This document shows positions 14,981 to 23,369 of a stretch of DNA of 38,003 nt, piece after piece (positions within the stretch are counted from its first letter, which is position 1; each line of letters starts with the position of its first letter). Where the stretch lies: the NCBI RefSeq assembly GCF_003258295.1, contig NZ_QKYN01000191.1, positions 1-38,003 on the forward strand. Reading direction: 5' to 3'. The translations under genes were made by a program, and so were the position numbers. This DNA comes from Streptacidiphilus pinicola (GTDB taxonomy: Bacteria; Actinomycetota; Actinomycetes; Streptomycetales; Streptomycetaceae). Below the pieces are notes generated by a model, which worked only from the letters and a program-made list of their open reading frames with translations, was not told the DNA's origin and searched no databases.

Positions 14981-15859
14981 TCAGTCGCGCGGCTCCCGCG
15001 CCAACTCCGGGGCGTGACGCGCCGCGAGGGCGTCCCAGGCGGGCACGCCGCCGGGCAGGGGCCAGGCCGTGGTGCGGGCCTGTTCGGCGATCACCTCGCT
15101 GACCGCGTCGGCGTGTGCGCGCTCGGCCGCGGCGCGGGCGGGCGCGCCGAGGTGGGCGACCTGGGCGCGGCGATGCTCCTGGTTGGCGTCGACGTAACCG
15201 AGGAACTCCTCTTGCGTGGCGTCGTCCAGTCCGCGAGCGAGGATGATCGCGCGCGGGCGGCCGAGGCCCTCCGCCCGTGCGGCGACGAGGCGGTCGTGGC
15301 CGTCCAGCAGCAACCAGCCGTCGAGGCCGGTGACCCACCACAGCAGGATCGGCGCCGCGCTCCCCTCGCGCAGCTGCCGGCGGTAGGCCTTGACCCGGGG
15401 GTCGTCCGGCGGGCTGAGCGGTCGCAGCGGCACGACGCCGTTCCAGCCGTGCCCCCAGTCCAGGTAGGCGCGCGGCCACGCGGTGACCAGCTCGCCGTGC
15501 CACGCGTAGTGCGGCGGGGTCCCCTCGCGCAGCAGCCAGCGGTCGGCGTGGAGCGGGCCGTGCGGGCAGTCCGCGAGGCGGTCGGCGAACCAGTGCGTCC
15601 AGTCGGGCTGTCGGCGCACCGTCTCGGCGCGCAGCGACGGAACGACGGAGCGGTAGCCGGGCAGCCGGACGGTGCGCACGCCCTGGTGCCAGGGCACGAC
15701 CCGGCCGAGCAGCAGCGGCTGCTCGCCCTGCCGGACCAGCAGCCGCGCGCCGTCGGTCATCTCGACGCGCAGCGCCGGCTCGCGCGGGCCCACCGGTTCG
15801 AGCGCGAGCGCGCGCTGCCCCGCTCCGCCGGCCGCGTACGTGATGTCGGTGCGCCGCAT
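14981..15859 (-). CDS. Hypothetical protein with ParB/sulfiredoxin-like DGHDR motif
   Basis: A 292-aa cytoplasmic protein. The recognisable part is APILLWWVTGLDGWLLLDGH followed by DRLVAARAEGL. It matches the loop found in ParB-like and sulfiredoxin-like domains (LLDGHHRxxAA), which binds nucleotide phosphate. Upstream sequence contains several Trp/His-rich segments (PDWTHWFADRL, PHYAWHGELV) not assignable to a fold by eye. ATG 15859 has no ribosome site. It lies 6 nt after the stop of a 10-codon ORF that has a strong one, so translation probably depends on reinitiation. The function is unknown. Confidence 0.7.
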   Translation of the reverse strand: MRRTDITYAAGGAGQRALALEPVGPREPALRVEMTDGARLLVRQGEQPLLLGRVVPWHQGVRTVRLPGYRSVVPSLRAETVRRQPDWTHWFADRLADCPHGPLHADRWLLREGTPPHYAWHGELVTAWPRAYLDWGHGWNGVVPLRPLSPPDDPRVKAYRRQLREGSAAPILLWWVTGLDGWLLLDGHDRLVAARAEGLGRPRAIILARGLDDATQEEFLGYVDANQEHRRAQVAHLGAPARAAAERAHADAVSEVIAEQARTTAWPLPGGVPAWDALAARHAPELAREPRD

Positions 15860-15865
15860 GCCGGT

Positions 15866-15898
15866 TTACCGCTGGGTCCGCGGGAGCGGGTCGGCCAC
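15866..15898 (-). CDS. Ten-codon leader ORF (VADPLPRTQR) coupled to the ParB-like gene
   Basis: GTG 15898 is preceded by AGAGGAGA at ideal spacing and runs ten codons to TAA (15868-15866). The ATG of the 292-aa gene follows after 6 nt and lacks its own site. This fits a coupling leader peptide. Chance cannot be excluded for so short a frame. Confidence 0.4.
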   Translation of the reverse strand: MADPLPRTQR

Positions 15899-16032
15899 GG
15901 TGGTCTCCTCTGCGGTGGATGTCGGTGCCCCACGGGAGGATAGGCGCGCCGGTGGTGCGGGTCGACGCGACGGCGGTGCGGCGGGCCGGCCCCCGGTGTG
16001 GCAGGGGCCGGCCCCGACCCGGCCGCCGCGGC

Positions 16033-16914
16033 TCAGCCGAGACCGAGGGTGCTCGCGGTCTGGTCGGCCATCGCGGCCTCGCCGGTCGCGTTGGGGTGGA
16101 CCGGCACGTAGTTGGTGCCGAAGAGGATCGGTTCGATCCAGCGGGTGTCGGCGGACTCGCAGGCGTCGTGGCCGTCGGAGACCTTCGACATGTCGACGTA
16201 GGTGACGCCGTTGTCGGCGGCGGCGCGCTGGATCGCGGAGTTGAGATGCCCCTCGAGGTCGCGCAGGTAGGGGATGTCACCGGAGGCGATCGGCATCTTG
16301 ACGAAGCAGCCGGGCACGGCCTGCGCCGGGACGATCCACGGGTAGCCGAGGATCGCGACCCGCGCGTTCGGCGCCTTGGCCTTGACGGCGGCGAGCGTGG
16401 CGTCGAGGGAGTGGTAGGTCGTGGTGTCGATGGTGTTGTCGAAGCTGTCGCCGTAGAGGGTCTGGCAGGGGTGGCCGAACCCGAGGGTGGCGACGCCGGC
16501 CGAGCCGCAGGCGAGGATCGCGTCGATGAAGGTGTTGCTGTCGTTGCCGCCGATGGTCATGGTGACCAGGTCGGTGCCGCTGTTCAGGGCGTCCAGTTGC
16601 GGGGCGACGCCCGGGTACTGCGAGCCGGTGTAGTCCTGCGTCTTGGCGCCGCCGCAGGTCACGTCCGTCAGGCTGAGCCCGAGTCTGCCGGCCAGGTCGT
16701 GCGGGTAGTTGACCGCGGAGCGGGCGCACTCGAGCGGCGCGCTCAGGTCCAGCGGCAGCACGCCGGACCCGGCGCTGTAGCTGTCGCCGAGGGCGACGTA
16801 GTTGTGCGGGGCACTCGCCTGCGCCTGGGCGGGCGCCGCGAGGCACATCCCCGCCACGGCGGAGACGGCGACGGCGGCCGCGGCGAGACGACGGGAACGG
16901 GGGCTGGGCGACAT
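16033..16914 (-). CDS. Secreted SGNH/GDSL-type esterase-lipase
   Basis: A 293-aa protein with a Sec signal peptide (Arg-rich start, hydrophobic 10-26, Ala-x-Ala cleavage region near 28-34). Block I GDSYSAG carries Ser45. The Gly block is CGGAKTQDY, block III is IGGNDSNTF, and the C-terminal VHPN (His273) provides the catalytic His. Several Cys pairs suit extracellular disulfides, as in the Streptomyces lipase/esterase of the SCO1725 or S. rimosus type. It should hydrolyse ester bonds of lipids or aryl esters outside the cell. AAGGAGA lies 6-7 nt before ATG 16914. It is next to another secreted lipid-acting enzyme, a phospholipase C. Confidence 0.92.
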   Translation of the reverse strand: MSPSPRSRRLAAAAVAVSAVAGMCLAAPAQAQASAPHNYVALGDSYSAGSGVLPLDLSAPLECARSAVNYPHDLAGRLGLSLTDVTCGGAKTQDYTGSQYPGVAPQLDALNSGTDLVTMTIGGNDSNTFIDAILACGSAGVATLGFGHPCQTLYGDSFDNTIDTTTYHSLDATLAAVKAKAPNARVAILGYPWIVPAQAVPGCFVKMPIASGDIPYLRDLEGHLNSAIQRAAADNGVTYVDMSKVSDGHDACESADTRWIEPILFGTNYVPVHPNATGEAAMADQTASTLGLG

Positions 16915-17004
16915 GCGGGTCTCCTTGAACCGGGGGTGGGACCGTGACAGGGAGAAAGATCGACGGCACCCGGGCAGCGCCCAGGTGTCGTCGACGTTTC
17001 CGCT

Positions 17005-17026
17005 AAGTTACTGGCCGGGAAGTTAC
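17005..17026 (-). promoter_or_regulatory. Direct repeat upstream of the esterase gene
   Basis: AAGTTAC occurs at 17005-17011 and again at 17020-17026 (plus-strand reading), with a 15-bp period, about 90-110 nt upstream of ATG 16914. Such spacing suits an OmpR-type response regulator; no specific regulator is claimed. Confidence 0.3.
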
Positions 17027-17152
17027 CCACTGGTTCTTCGGAGAGCAAGAGACGCGACGCCATTCGTGACACGATTCAGCTGATCGGCCGTCAGAAGGCG
17101 TTCCCTGAGGTCACCCAGCGGTCGGCGGCCCCGCCGGAGCCGGTGAAACGGC

Positions 17153-17187
17153 GCGCGGCCCCGGCGGGGAACCCGCCGGGGCCGCGC
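17153..17187 (-). terminator. Strong terminator hairpin after the phospholipase C gene
   Basis: A perfect 16-bp stem, left arm 17153-17168 and right arm 17172-17187, with the triloop GAA. It begins 14 nt after the phospholipase stop on the minus strand. It also shields the esterase promoter region from read-through. Confidence 0.75.
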
Positions 17188-17200
17188 TGATCGGAGTGGG

Positions 17201-19264
17201 TCAGCGGCGGCCGATGGCCGGGTCGCTGGTGGAGGCCTTGCCGGTCTCCACGTGGCCGGCGACGCGGCGCAGCGCGGAGGGGTGCTGCTCGGTCAGCACC
17301 GAGATGTCGTACCAGCCGGAGGTCCGGCCGGTGTCGACGCGGTGCTCGACCTTCGCGCCCGGCCGCAGCTGGACCGTGGCCGGGTGCTGCGCACCGTAGG
17401 CGTCGACCAGGGCCACCCGCAGCGGCGTGGCCGCGTGGTTGGTGAGCGTGAGCCGCACATGGCCGGAGCCGCCCTCGTGGCGGGCCGTCACCTCGACGCC
17501 GCGGTCGGCCGCGTCACCGCGGAACTGGCGCAGGAAGCCCGCCGGGCCGTGCACGGTCAGCTCGTAGGGGCCGCTCGCGGGCGCGGTCCAGGTGTTCGAC
17601 AGCTCGCGCCCGGCCTCGACGGTGAAGGTCCACGGGCCGTCCGTGCGCGTGGTGGAGGTGGCCAGGAACTGCGCACCCACGCGCCCGTGGCTGGCGAAGT
17701 CGACCGCCAGCGCGCCCTGCGCGTCCACGCTGCCGTCGACGGTGAGGTCGTATGGGAGCGCCCGGGACGGGCGGGTCCCCGGCTCCTGCTGCGGCAGCGC
17801 CGGGTTGGCGGGCGGCGTCGGGACGTAGTCCGGGTGGCGGTTGGCGTCCCCCGGCACGTAGCCGGCGGTGGACGGCAGGCCCGGCGTGGCCGCGTCGTGG
17901 CGGTGGAAGTCGAACGCGGCCGTCAGGTCGCCGCAGACCGCGCGGCGCCAGGGCGAGATGTTGGGCTCGTGCACGCCGAAGCGCTGCTCGATGAACTGGA
18001 CGATCGAGGTGTGGTCGAAGGTCTGCGAGCAGACGTAGCCGCCGGTGCTCCACGGCGAGACGACCAGCATCGGCACGCGCGGCCCGAGCCCGTAGGGGCC
18101 GGCGACGCCGCCGCCCGCGCTGTAGAGCTCCAGGCTGGTGTCGGCGGTGGAGCCGCCCTGCGCGGCGTTCTCGGGCGCGAACGGCGGGACGACGTGGTCG
18201 AAGAAGCCGTCGTTCTCGTCGTAGGTGATCAGCAGCGCGGTGCGGCTCCACACCTCCGGATCGGCGGTCAGCGCGTCGAGGACCTGGGAGATGTACCAGG
18301 CACCGTAGTTGGCGGGCCAGTTGGGGTGCTCGGTGAAGGCCTCCGGCGCGACGATCCAGGAGACCTGCGGCAGCGTGCCCGCCTTGACGTCGGCACGCAG
18401 CACGTCGAAGAAGCCGCCGCCCGCGCTGACGTTGGTGCCGGTGCGGGCCTTGTCGTAGAGCGGGTCGCCGGGCTTGGCATTGCGGTACTGGTCGAAGTAG
18501 AGCAGCGAGTTGTCGCCGTAGTTGCCGATGTACGCGTCGCTGGTCCAGCCCCAGTAGCCGTTCGCGTCCAGGCCGGTGCCGACGTCCTGGTAGATCTTCC
18601 AGGAGACCCCGGCCGCCTCCAGGCGCTCGGGGTAGGTGGTCCAGCCGTAGCCGGCCTCGGCGTTGGAGATGATCGGGCCGCCGCCCTTGCCGTCGTTGCC
18701 GACGTAGCCCGTCCACATGTAGTAGCGGTTGGGGTCGGTGGGGCCGAGCAGCGAGCAGTGGTAGGCGTCGCAGACCGTGAACGCGTCGGCGAGGGCGTAG
18801 TGGAACGGGATGTCGTCGCGGGTCAGGTGCGCCATCGAGGTGGCGCTCTTGGTGGGCACCCAGCGGTCGTAGCGGCCGTGGTTGAGCGCGCCGTGGGTGG
18901 AGTTCCAGTCGTGCGGGAGGTCCTCGATGAACTGCAGACCCAGGTCGGGCGCGTCCGGGTGGAACGGCAGCACGTCCTTGCCGCCGTTCGCGCCGCCGTC
19001 GTTCTGGTACCAGACGGCCTTGCCGGACGGCAGCGTGACCGGGTGCGGGTCACCGAAGCCGCGCACGCCGCGGAGCGTGCCGAAGTAGTGGTCGAAGGAC
19101 CGGTTCTCCTGCATCAGCACGACGATGTGTTCGACGTCCCGCAGGCTCCCGGTGGCCCGGTTGGCGGGGATCGAGGCGGCGCGGGCGATGCTGGACGAGA
19201 GCGCGGTGGCGGCTGCGGTACCACCCGCGAGCTGGAGGAAGCGGCGTCGGTTCAGCGAGGACAT
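17201..19264 (-). CDS. Tat-exported phospholipase C (phosphoesterase family, with C-terminal DUF756 repeats)
   Basis: A 687-aa enzyme starting at ATG 19264, with GGAG six nt upstream. The Tat signal is NRRRFLQLAGG (5-15), ending near SIARA. The catalytic PF04185 domain starts at VEHIVVLMQENRSFDHYFGT with the active-site Asn/metal residues. It includes YDENDGFFDHV and the downstream FDHTSIVQFIEQRFG. Two immunoglobulin-like DUF756 segments follow a Pro-rich linker, the usual architecture of phosphocholine-specific phospholipases. It releases the phosphorylated headgroup from phospholipids outside the cell. A tandem 11-bp PHO-box-like repeat lies 131-152 nt upstream, so phosphate starvation control through PhoP is likely. 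A strong terminator follows. Confidence 0.93.
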   Translation of the reverse strand: MSSLNRRRFLQLAGGTAAATALSSSIARAASIPANRATGSLRDVEHIVVLMQENRSFDHYFGTLRGVRGFGDPHPVTLPSGKAVWYQNDGGANGGKDVLPFHPDAPDLGLQFIEDLPHDWNSTHGALNHGRYDRWVPTKSATSMAHLTRDDIPFHYALADAFTVCDAYHCSLLGPTDPNRYYMWTGYVGNDGKGGGPIISNAEAGYGWTTYPERLEAAGVSWKIYQDVGTGLDANGYWGWTSDAYIGNYGDNSLLYFDQYRNAKPGDPLYDKARTGTNVSAGGGFFDVLRADVKAGTLPQVSWIVAPEAFTEHPNWPANYGAWYISQVLDALTADPEVWSRTALLITYDENDGFFDHVVPPFAPENAAQGGSTADTSLELYSAGGGVAGPYGLGPRVPMLVVSPWSTGGYVCSQTFDHTSIVQFIEQRFGVHEPNISPWRRAVCGDLTAAFDFHRHDAATPGLPSTAGYVPGDANRHPDYVPTPPANPALPQQEPGTRPSRALPYDLTVDGSVDAQGALAVDFASHGRVGAQFLATSTTRTDGPWTFTVEAGRELSNTWTAPASGPYELTVHGPAGFLRQFRGDAADRGVEVTARHEGGSGHVRLTLTNHAATPLRVALVDAYGAQHPATVQLRPGAKVEHRVDTGRTSGWYDISVLTEQHPSALRRVAGHVETGKASTSDPAIGRR

Positions 19265-19394
19265 GTGCGGCTCCGGTGTGTGGGTGCGGCCGGCTTCGGA
19301 TCGGGATCCGCGCACAACCTGTCTGGACAAGTGGCGTGGTTCCCGGAGGATTCTCTGCAGGCGCGCGGTAACACGGAAGAGCCAGTCGGCGGCG

Positions 19395-19416
19395 CACGGA
19401 CGAACCCCGGACGAAC
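19395..19416 (-). promoter_or_regulatory. PHO-box-like tandem repeat upstream of phospholipase C
   Basis: On the minus strand GTTCGTCCGGG (19416-19406) is followed directly by GTTCGTCCGTG (19405-19395). The Streptomyces PhoP unit is an 11-bp direct repeat of type G(G/T)TCAYYYR(G/C)G. The first unit differs only at position 5 and the second at positions 5 and 10. The rest of the gap 19265-19583, between the divergent phospholipase and secreted-protein genes, shows no other clear element. Confidence 0.55.
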
Positions 19417-19583
19417 GACCGGAATCGTGACCGGGCGGAACCACCGGGTCCGCGACCGCCACGAGCCCCGCCCACCGACTCGACCAACAGGCAGTGACTA
19501 TTCCGTGACGGCTGGTCAACTGTTCGCGGACACGCCGATGCCACCCTCGTGACAGCATCACGCCCGACCGAGGGGGATCCACC

Positions 19584-20411
19584 TTGTCCGTCCGTACCGT
19601 GCGGCCCGCCCAAGCGGCCGCCACTGCCCTGCTCGCCGCGCTGTCGGCGGGCTTCCTGCTGCCGACCGCCGCCCATGCGGACGTGCCTCCGCCGCCTCCG
19701 CACGCACGCCCGCTCGTCGTCACCGTCAGCACCCCGACGCGGGCCCTGACCTGGGGCGGCGGCAGCGAGGCGGTCACCGTCACGGTGACCAACACGGCCC
19801 ACCACGCCGAGGCGTTCGTCCCGTACGTCGAGGCCTGGGGCATCCACGGCTATCAGCTGCCGATCATTCCCACGGCGAGCTTCAAGGCCCTCAAGGCACC
19901 CGCGACCGGATGGTTCGACGGGAACCAGGACGGCGTGCTGTTCTCCCGCTTCTACCCGGCCGGTCATCCGCAGACCGGCTTCAACGTGCCGGCCGGGGGC
20001 CGGATGAGCTGGACCATGTGGATCGGCATCGGCCGGACCACGAAGCCCGTGGCCGCCGACTTCCAGGTGTCGGTGCTGGACTTCGACAGCGTCAACGGCG
20101 GGAGCCACACCGACTTCCGGGTCGTGCCCGCCGCGCCCCGGCCGGCGATCCGGCTCGCCCCCACGGCCACCCGGGTCCGTCCCTGGCAGGCGTTCCGGCT
20201 CGCCGGCAGCACCGCCCACGTCCCGGCCGGCACCCGGCTCACGCTGGAGCAGTGGCAGGGCGGCCGCTGGGCGGTCCTGCCCGCCGCCACCACGGTGCGA
20301 CGCGACGGCGGGTTCACGCTGTGGGCGCAGCTCGGCCTGCGCGGTGCCGACCACCTGCGGGTCGTCGGCGACGGGACGGCCTCCGGGGCCGTCACGGTGA
20401 CCGTCGCCTGA
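19584..20411 (+). CDS. Secreted protein of unknown function
   Basis: A 275-aa protein starting at TTG 19584, chosen because GAGGGGG lies 7 nt upstream. A Sec signal peptide (about 1-32, ending TAAHAD) precedes a Pro-rich linker. The mature part is beta-rich, with two apparent Ig-like sections: VTVSTPTRALTWGGGSEAVT and the later IRLAPTATRVRPWQAFRLAG. There are no Cys residues and no catalytic motif that I recognise. It may bind a cell-surface or extracellular polymer, but this is only a guess from the fold-like pattern. It is divergent from phospholipase C and shares its regulatory gap. Confidence 0.75.
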   Translation: MSVRTVRPAQAAATALLAALSAGFLLPTAAHADVPPPPPHARPLVVTVSTPTRALTWGGGSEAVTVTVTNTAHHAEAFVPYVEAWGIHGYQLPIIPTASFKALKAPATGWFDGNQDGVLFSRFYPAGHPQTGFNVPAGGRMSWTMWIGIGRTTKPVAADFQVSVLDFDSVNGGSHTDFRVVPAAPRPAIRLAPTATRVRPWQAFRLAGSTAHVPAGTRLTLEQWQGGRWAVLPAATTVRRDGGFTLWAQLGLRGADHLRVVGDGTASGAVTVTVA

Positions 20412-20479
20412 ACCGCTCCGTCCGCCCGCCGGGCCCTGCCTCGCGGGCCCGGCGGGTCCCGGCTGGCAGACTGGAAAGC

Positions 20480-21307
20480 ATGCAGACGATCACGCTGAAC
20501 AACGGTCTGACCATGCCCCAGCTCGGCTTCGGCGTCTGGCAGGTGCCGGACGCCGAGGCCCGCAGCGTCGTCGCGGAGGCGCTGCGCGCCGGGTACCGCA
20601 GCATCGACACGGCCGCCATCTACGGGAACGAGCAGGGCGTCGGACTCGCGCTGCGCGACAGCGGCGTGCCGCGCGAGGACCTGTTCGTCACCACCAAGCT
20701 GTGGAACACCGAGCACGCCCACGACGACGCGCTGCGTGCCTTCGACGCGAGCCTGGCACGGCTCGGTCTCGACTACGTGGACCTGTACCTGATCCACTGG
20801 CCGGTCCCCTCCCGGGACCGCTACGTCGACGCGTGGCGGGCGATGGAGAAGATCGCCGCCGACGGCCGGGCCAAGGCCGTGGGCGTGTCCAACTTCAACG
20901 CCAAGCACCTGGAGCGGCTCTTCGCCGAGACCGGGCTGGTACCGGCCGTCAACCAGGTCGAGCTGCACCCCTACTTCCCGCAGGCCCGGCTGCGCGCCCT
21001 GCACGCGGAGCACCGGATCGCGACCGAGGCGTGGAGCCCGCTCGGCCAGGGCCGCGGCCTGCTGGAGGACGCCTCACTGGTCGCGATCGGCAAGAAGCAC
21101 GGCAAGACGGCCGCACAGGTCGTGCTCCGCTGGCACCTGCAACTCGGCAACGTCGTCATCCCCAAGTCGGTGACACCGGAGCGGATCCGGCAGAACCTCG
21201 ACGTCTTCGACTTCACTCTCGACGCCGAGGACCTGTCCGCCATCGCCGAACTCGACCGCGGCGGCCGCATCGGCCCGGACCCGGACACCTTCGACTGGAT
21301 GGGCTGA
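20480..21307 (+). CDS. Aldo/keto reductase (AKR3/AKR5-like, 2,5-diketo-gluconate reductase type)
   Basis: A 275-aa NADPH-dependent reductase of carbonyl compounds, cytoplasmic. The catalytic tetrad is Asp43, Tyr48, Lys73 and His106, within GYRSIDTAAIYGNEQGVG, TTKLWN and DLYLIHWP. The NADPH site is VVIPKSVTPERIRQNLDVFDF near the C-terminus. The normal family length is 270-280 aa. ATG 20480 has a close GGAAAG. The physiological substrate is not predictable. A hairpin at 21324-21352 ends transcription. Confidence 0.92.
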   Translation: MQTITLNNGLTMPQLGFGVWQVPDAEARSVVAEALRAGYRSIDTAAIYGNEQGVGLALRDSGVPREDLFVTTKLWNTEHAHDDALRAFDASLARLGLDYVDLYLIHWPVPSRDRYVDAWRAMEKIAADGRAKAVGVSNFNAKHLERLFAETGLVPAVNQVELHPYFPQARLRALHAEHRIATEAWSPLGQGRGLLEDASLVAIGKKHGKTAAQVVLRWHLQLGNVVIPKSVTPERIRQNLDVFDFTLDAEDLSAIAELDRGGRIGPDPDTFDWMG

Positions 21308-21323
21308 GTCGGCATCCAACCGG

Positions 21324-21352
21324 GCGCGCTCCAGCCGTGGGCCGGAGCGCGC
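21324..21352. terminator. Bidirectional terminator between the aldo/keto reductase and MFS genes
   Basis: GCGCGCTCC (21324-21332) pairs with GGAGCGCGC (21344-21352). An A/C mismatch and a 3-bp inner stem with loop GTG follow. It lies in the 59-bp gap of two convergent genes. Confidence 0.65.
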
Positions 21353-21366
21353 ACTCCCCCGGACGG

Positions 21367-22632
21367 TCAGGTGCGGTCCCGGGGCGTGGCCGTGGCCGCA
21401 GGCACCTGCTCGAACACCGTCCCGGGCGCGGCCACACGCGTGGGTGCCGTCGCCGGTGTGGGCGCCGGGCGGAGCAGCAGCAGCGTGGCACAGGCGGCCA
21501 TCACCGACGTGATCGCCAGCAGCATCAGGCGGTAGTCCACCACCGCGACCAGGCTCGTGCCCGCCGCGATGGAGGCCGTCTGCGGCGTCACGACCAGCAT
21601 CATCCAGGCGGAGTTGACCCGCCCCTGCAGCCGGCCGGGCGTGTGGACCTGGGCCGCCGTACCGAGGGCGACGACGAGCCAGACCAGGCCCAGGCCGTCG
21701 CCCACCGCGCCGACAAGACAGAGGCTCAGGGAATGCGAGGTGAAGGCCGCCGCGGCCGCGCCAAAGGCCGCGAGGGCGAACCCGGCCACCCGGGCCGGGC
21801 CGAGGCGGCGCATCAGTGCGGCTGTGGCAAGCCCGCCGAGCGCGGAGGCCACGCCCTGCACGCTGTTGAGAACACCGAAGAACGAGGGCGGACGGTGCAG
21901 GCCCTGGTCGACGACAGCAAAGATCGCCGTCTCGTTCAGGCCGATCACACCGAAGGCGCAGGCGGTGACGACAGTGATCTGGAACAGCAGCGGCACGGAC
22001 CGGATGTGCCGGAACCCGGCGGTCAGGTCCGCCCCGAAGGAGCCGCGCGGACGCGCCTCCGGCTGCTGCTCGTCGACGCGGACGGAGAGCAGCGCGGCGA
22101 TCGCCGCCGCGAAGGTCACCGCGTCGAGGACGGCCACCGCGCCGCCGCCGAAGGCGACGAAGAGACCGGTGCCCACCAGCGGCGCGACGACGCGCAGAGC
22201 CTGGGTGACACTCTGCAGCAGCGCGTTGGCGGCCGCTGCCTGCTCGTCGCCCAGCAGCGACTTGCGCAGCCCCGCTCCCGCGCTGCTGAGCACGGACGCG
22301 GCAAGACCGTAGCCGAAGGCCACGGCGTAGAGCAGCCAGAGCTGCCTGCGGTCGTGCACGGCGAGCAGGCCCAGCACGACGACCGCCGCGAGCGCATTGG
22401 TCACGATCATCAGCGGACGTCTGCGGACCCGGTCGGACAGTTGCCCCGCGAAGGGCGAGAGCACGGTGGGCACACCCAACGCCAGGAACACGCCACCCGC
22501 AGCCGCGTTGCTGCCCGTCAGTTCCTTGGCCCAGACGCCGAGCGCTAGGTAGAGCGCGGTGTCGCCGAAGCCGGAGAGGGACTGTCCGGCGAGCAACCGT
22601 CGGAACCTGGGGTCCCGGAGCGGGCCCTTCAC
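21367..22632 (-). CDS. MFS transporter, probable drug/metabolite exporter
   Basis: A 421-aa membrane protein with about 12 helices of the MFS_3 (EntS-like exporter) type. It begins MKGPLRDPRFRRLLAGQSLS, the usual start of this subgroup. The signature loop GQLSDRVRRRPLMI lies between helices 2 and 3. GTG 22632 overlaps the ArsR-type regulator's stop by 4 bp (GTGA), so both are made together; longer upstream frames are shadows of the regulator gene. The pair is controlled by the palindromic operator at 23248-23269. The exported compound is unknown. Confidence 0.9.
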   Translation of the reverse strand: MKGPLRDPRFRRLLAGQSLSGFGDTALYLALGVWAKELTGSNAAAGGVFLALGVPTVLSPFAGQLSDRVRRRPLMIVTNALAAVVVLGLLAVHDRRQLWLLYAVAFGYGLAASVLSSAGAGLRKSLLGDEQAAAANALLQSVTQALRVVAPLVGTGLFVAFGGGAVAVLDAVTFAAAIAALLSVRVDEQQPEARPRGSFGADLTAGFRHIRSVPLLFQITVVTACAFGVIGLNETAIFAVVDQGLHRPPSFFGVLNSVQGVASALGGLATAALMRRLGPARVAGFALAAFGAAAAAFTSHSLSLCLVGAVGDGLGLVWLVVALGTAAQVHTPGRLQGRVNSAWMMLVVTPQTASIAAGTSLVAVVDYRLMLLAITSVMAACATLLLLRPAPTPATAPTRVAAPGTVFEQVPAATATPRDRT

Positions 22633-23219
22633 TCCCGCCCCTCCCCCGGTTCGGCTGTCTCCGCGTCGGACCCCAGCGCGGCCACGGTGGTCGCGGCGAA
22701 CAGGCGGACGTGGCGGGCGCCCTGGGGACGGCGGGACGCGTCGTCGTCGCGGTCCGCGTAGCGGGTGGCGAGGTCGAGAAGTTGCTGCCGGATCTCCTGC
22801 AGTTCCGCCGCCGTGATCCACATCGTCGAGCCGAGCACGCTGCCGGCCTGACGCCAGTCCGGCGGCTGCAGGTCGCGCTGCCGCACCCGGCGCCGGATCC
22901 GGCCGAACTCGTGCTCCAGGAAGGCATCGACCGCAGCCTCGGAGGCGAGCTGTCCTTCGAGGTCGAGCTCCTCCCCACCGAGGCGCTGCTGCCGCTCCGT
23001 GATCCGCCACGGCTTCTCGCGGCCGGCGCGGGCCGGATCCGCCTCGATGTAGCCGTACTTGGCGAGGATGCCCAGGTGGTAGGCGCAGCTCGCGACACTC
23101 TCACCGAGCAGCTCGGCGCAGCGGGTGGCCGTGGCCGAGCCTTCGCGCTCCAGCACGTCGATCAACTTCCAGCGCAGCGGGTGCGCGAGGGCTCGCAGCG
23201 CCTGGGGATCCCTGGTCAT
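22629..23219 (-). CDS. ArsR-type winged-helix transcriptional regulator
   Basis: A 196-aa protein. The N-terminal DNA-binding domain spans about 1-75 (LRALAHPLRWKLIDVLEREG, CAELLGESVASCAYHLGILAKYGYIE). The longer helical C-terminal part would be the effector or dimer region. The start is taken as ATG 23219, because the -10 element of its promoter ends 7 nt upstream, indicating a leaderless mRNA; GTG 23228 is less likely. No Cys metal-binding motif of classical ArsR proteins is visible, so an organic ligand is more likely. It is translationally coupled to the MFS exporter and probably represses its own operon. Confidence 0.9.
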   Translation of the reverse strand: MTRDPQALRALAHPLRWKLIDVLEREGSATATRCAELLGESVASCAYHLGILAKYGYIEADPARAGREKPWRITERQQRLGGEELDLEGQLASEAAVDAFLEHEFGRIRRRVRQRDLQPPDWRQAGSVLGSTMWITAAELQEIRQQLLDLATRYADRDDDASRRPQGARHVRLFAATTVAALGSDAETAEPGEGRE

Positions 23220-23226
23220 GTAGGCC

Positions 23227-23255
23227 ACGCTACTAGCTCAAGGGTTCTTAATCAA
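23227..23255 (-). promoter_or_regulatory. Leaderless promoter of the ArsR/MFS operon
   Basis: On the minus strand TTGATT (23255-23250), 17-nt spacer, TAGCGT (23232-23227); ATG 23219 begins 7 nt after the -10. The -35 lies inside the palindrome at 23248-23269. Confidence 0.55.
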
Positions 23256-23269
23256 GAGTTCTTGATTAA
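23248..23269. promoter_or_regulatory. 22-bp palindromic operator for the ArsR-type regulator
   Basis: Perfect arms TTAATCAAGA (23248-23257) and TCTTGATTAA (23260-23269) are separated by GT. The related direct repeats TCAAGGGTTCTT and TCAAGAGTTCTT start at 23238 and 23253. This is the most AT-rich spot of the neighbourhood, directly upstream of the regulator gene. Confidence 0.7.
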
Positions 23270-23369
23270 CGAAGCGTCATCACTCTGCGCGATCGCGCCT
23301 CTTCCCCTTTCGGGTGATCGCAAGGCGTTCCGAGGACAGGCGGTCCTTCGCACCAGTTTGCTCAATTTC

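Noticed and set aside
13341-16280. Open frame of 979 codons on the minus strand
   Set aside because: Arg/Pro/Ala-only composition and out-of-frame overlap with the glycosyltransferase, ParB-like and esterase genes. It is a high-GC shadow frame.
17252-19552. Long plus-strand open frame antisense to phospholipase C
   Set aside because: Val/Arg/Gly-rich translation with no domain; the opposite strand encodes a clear phospholipase C with all motifs.
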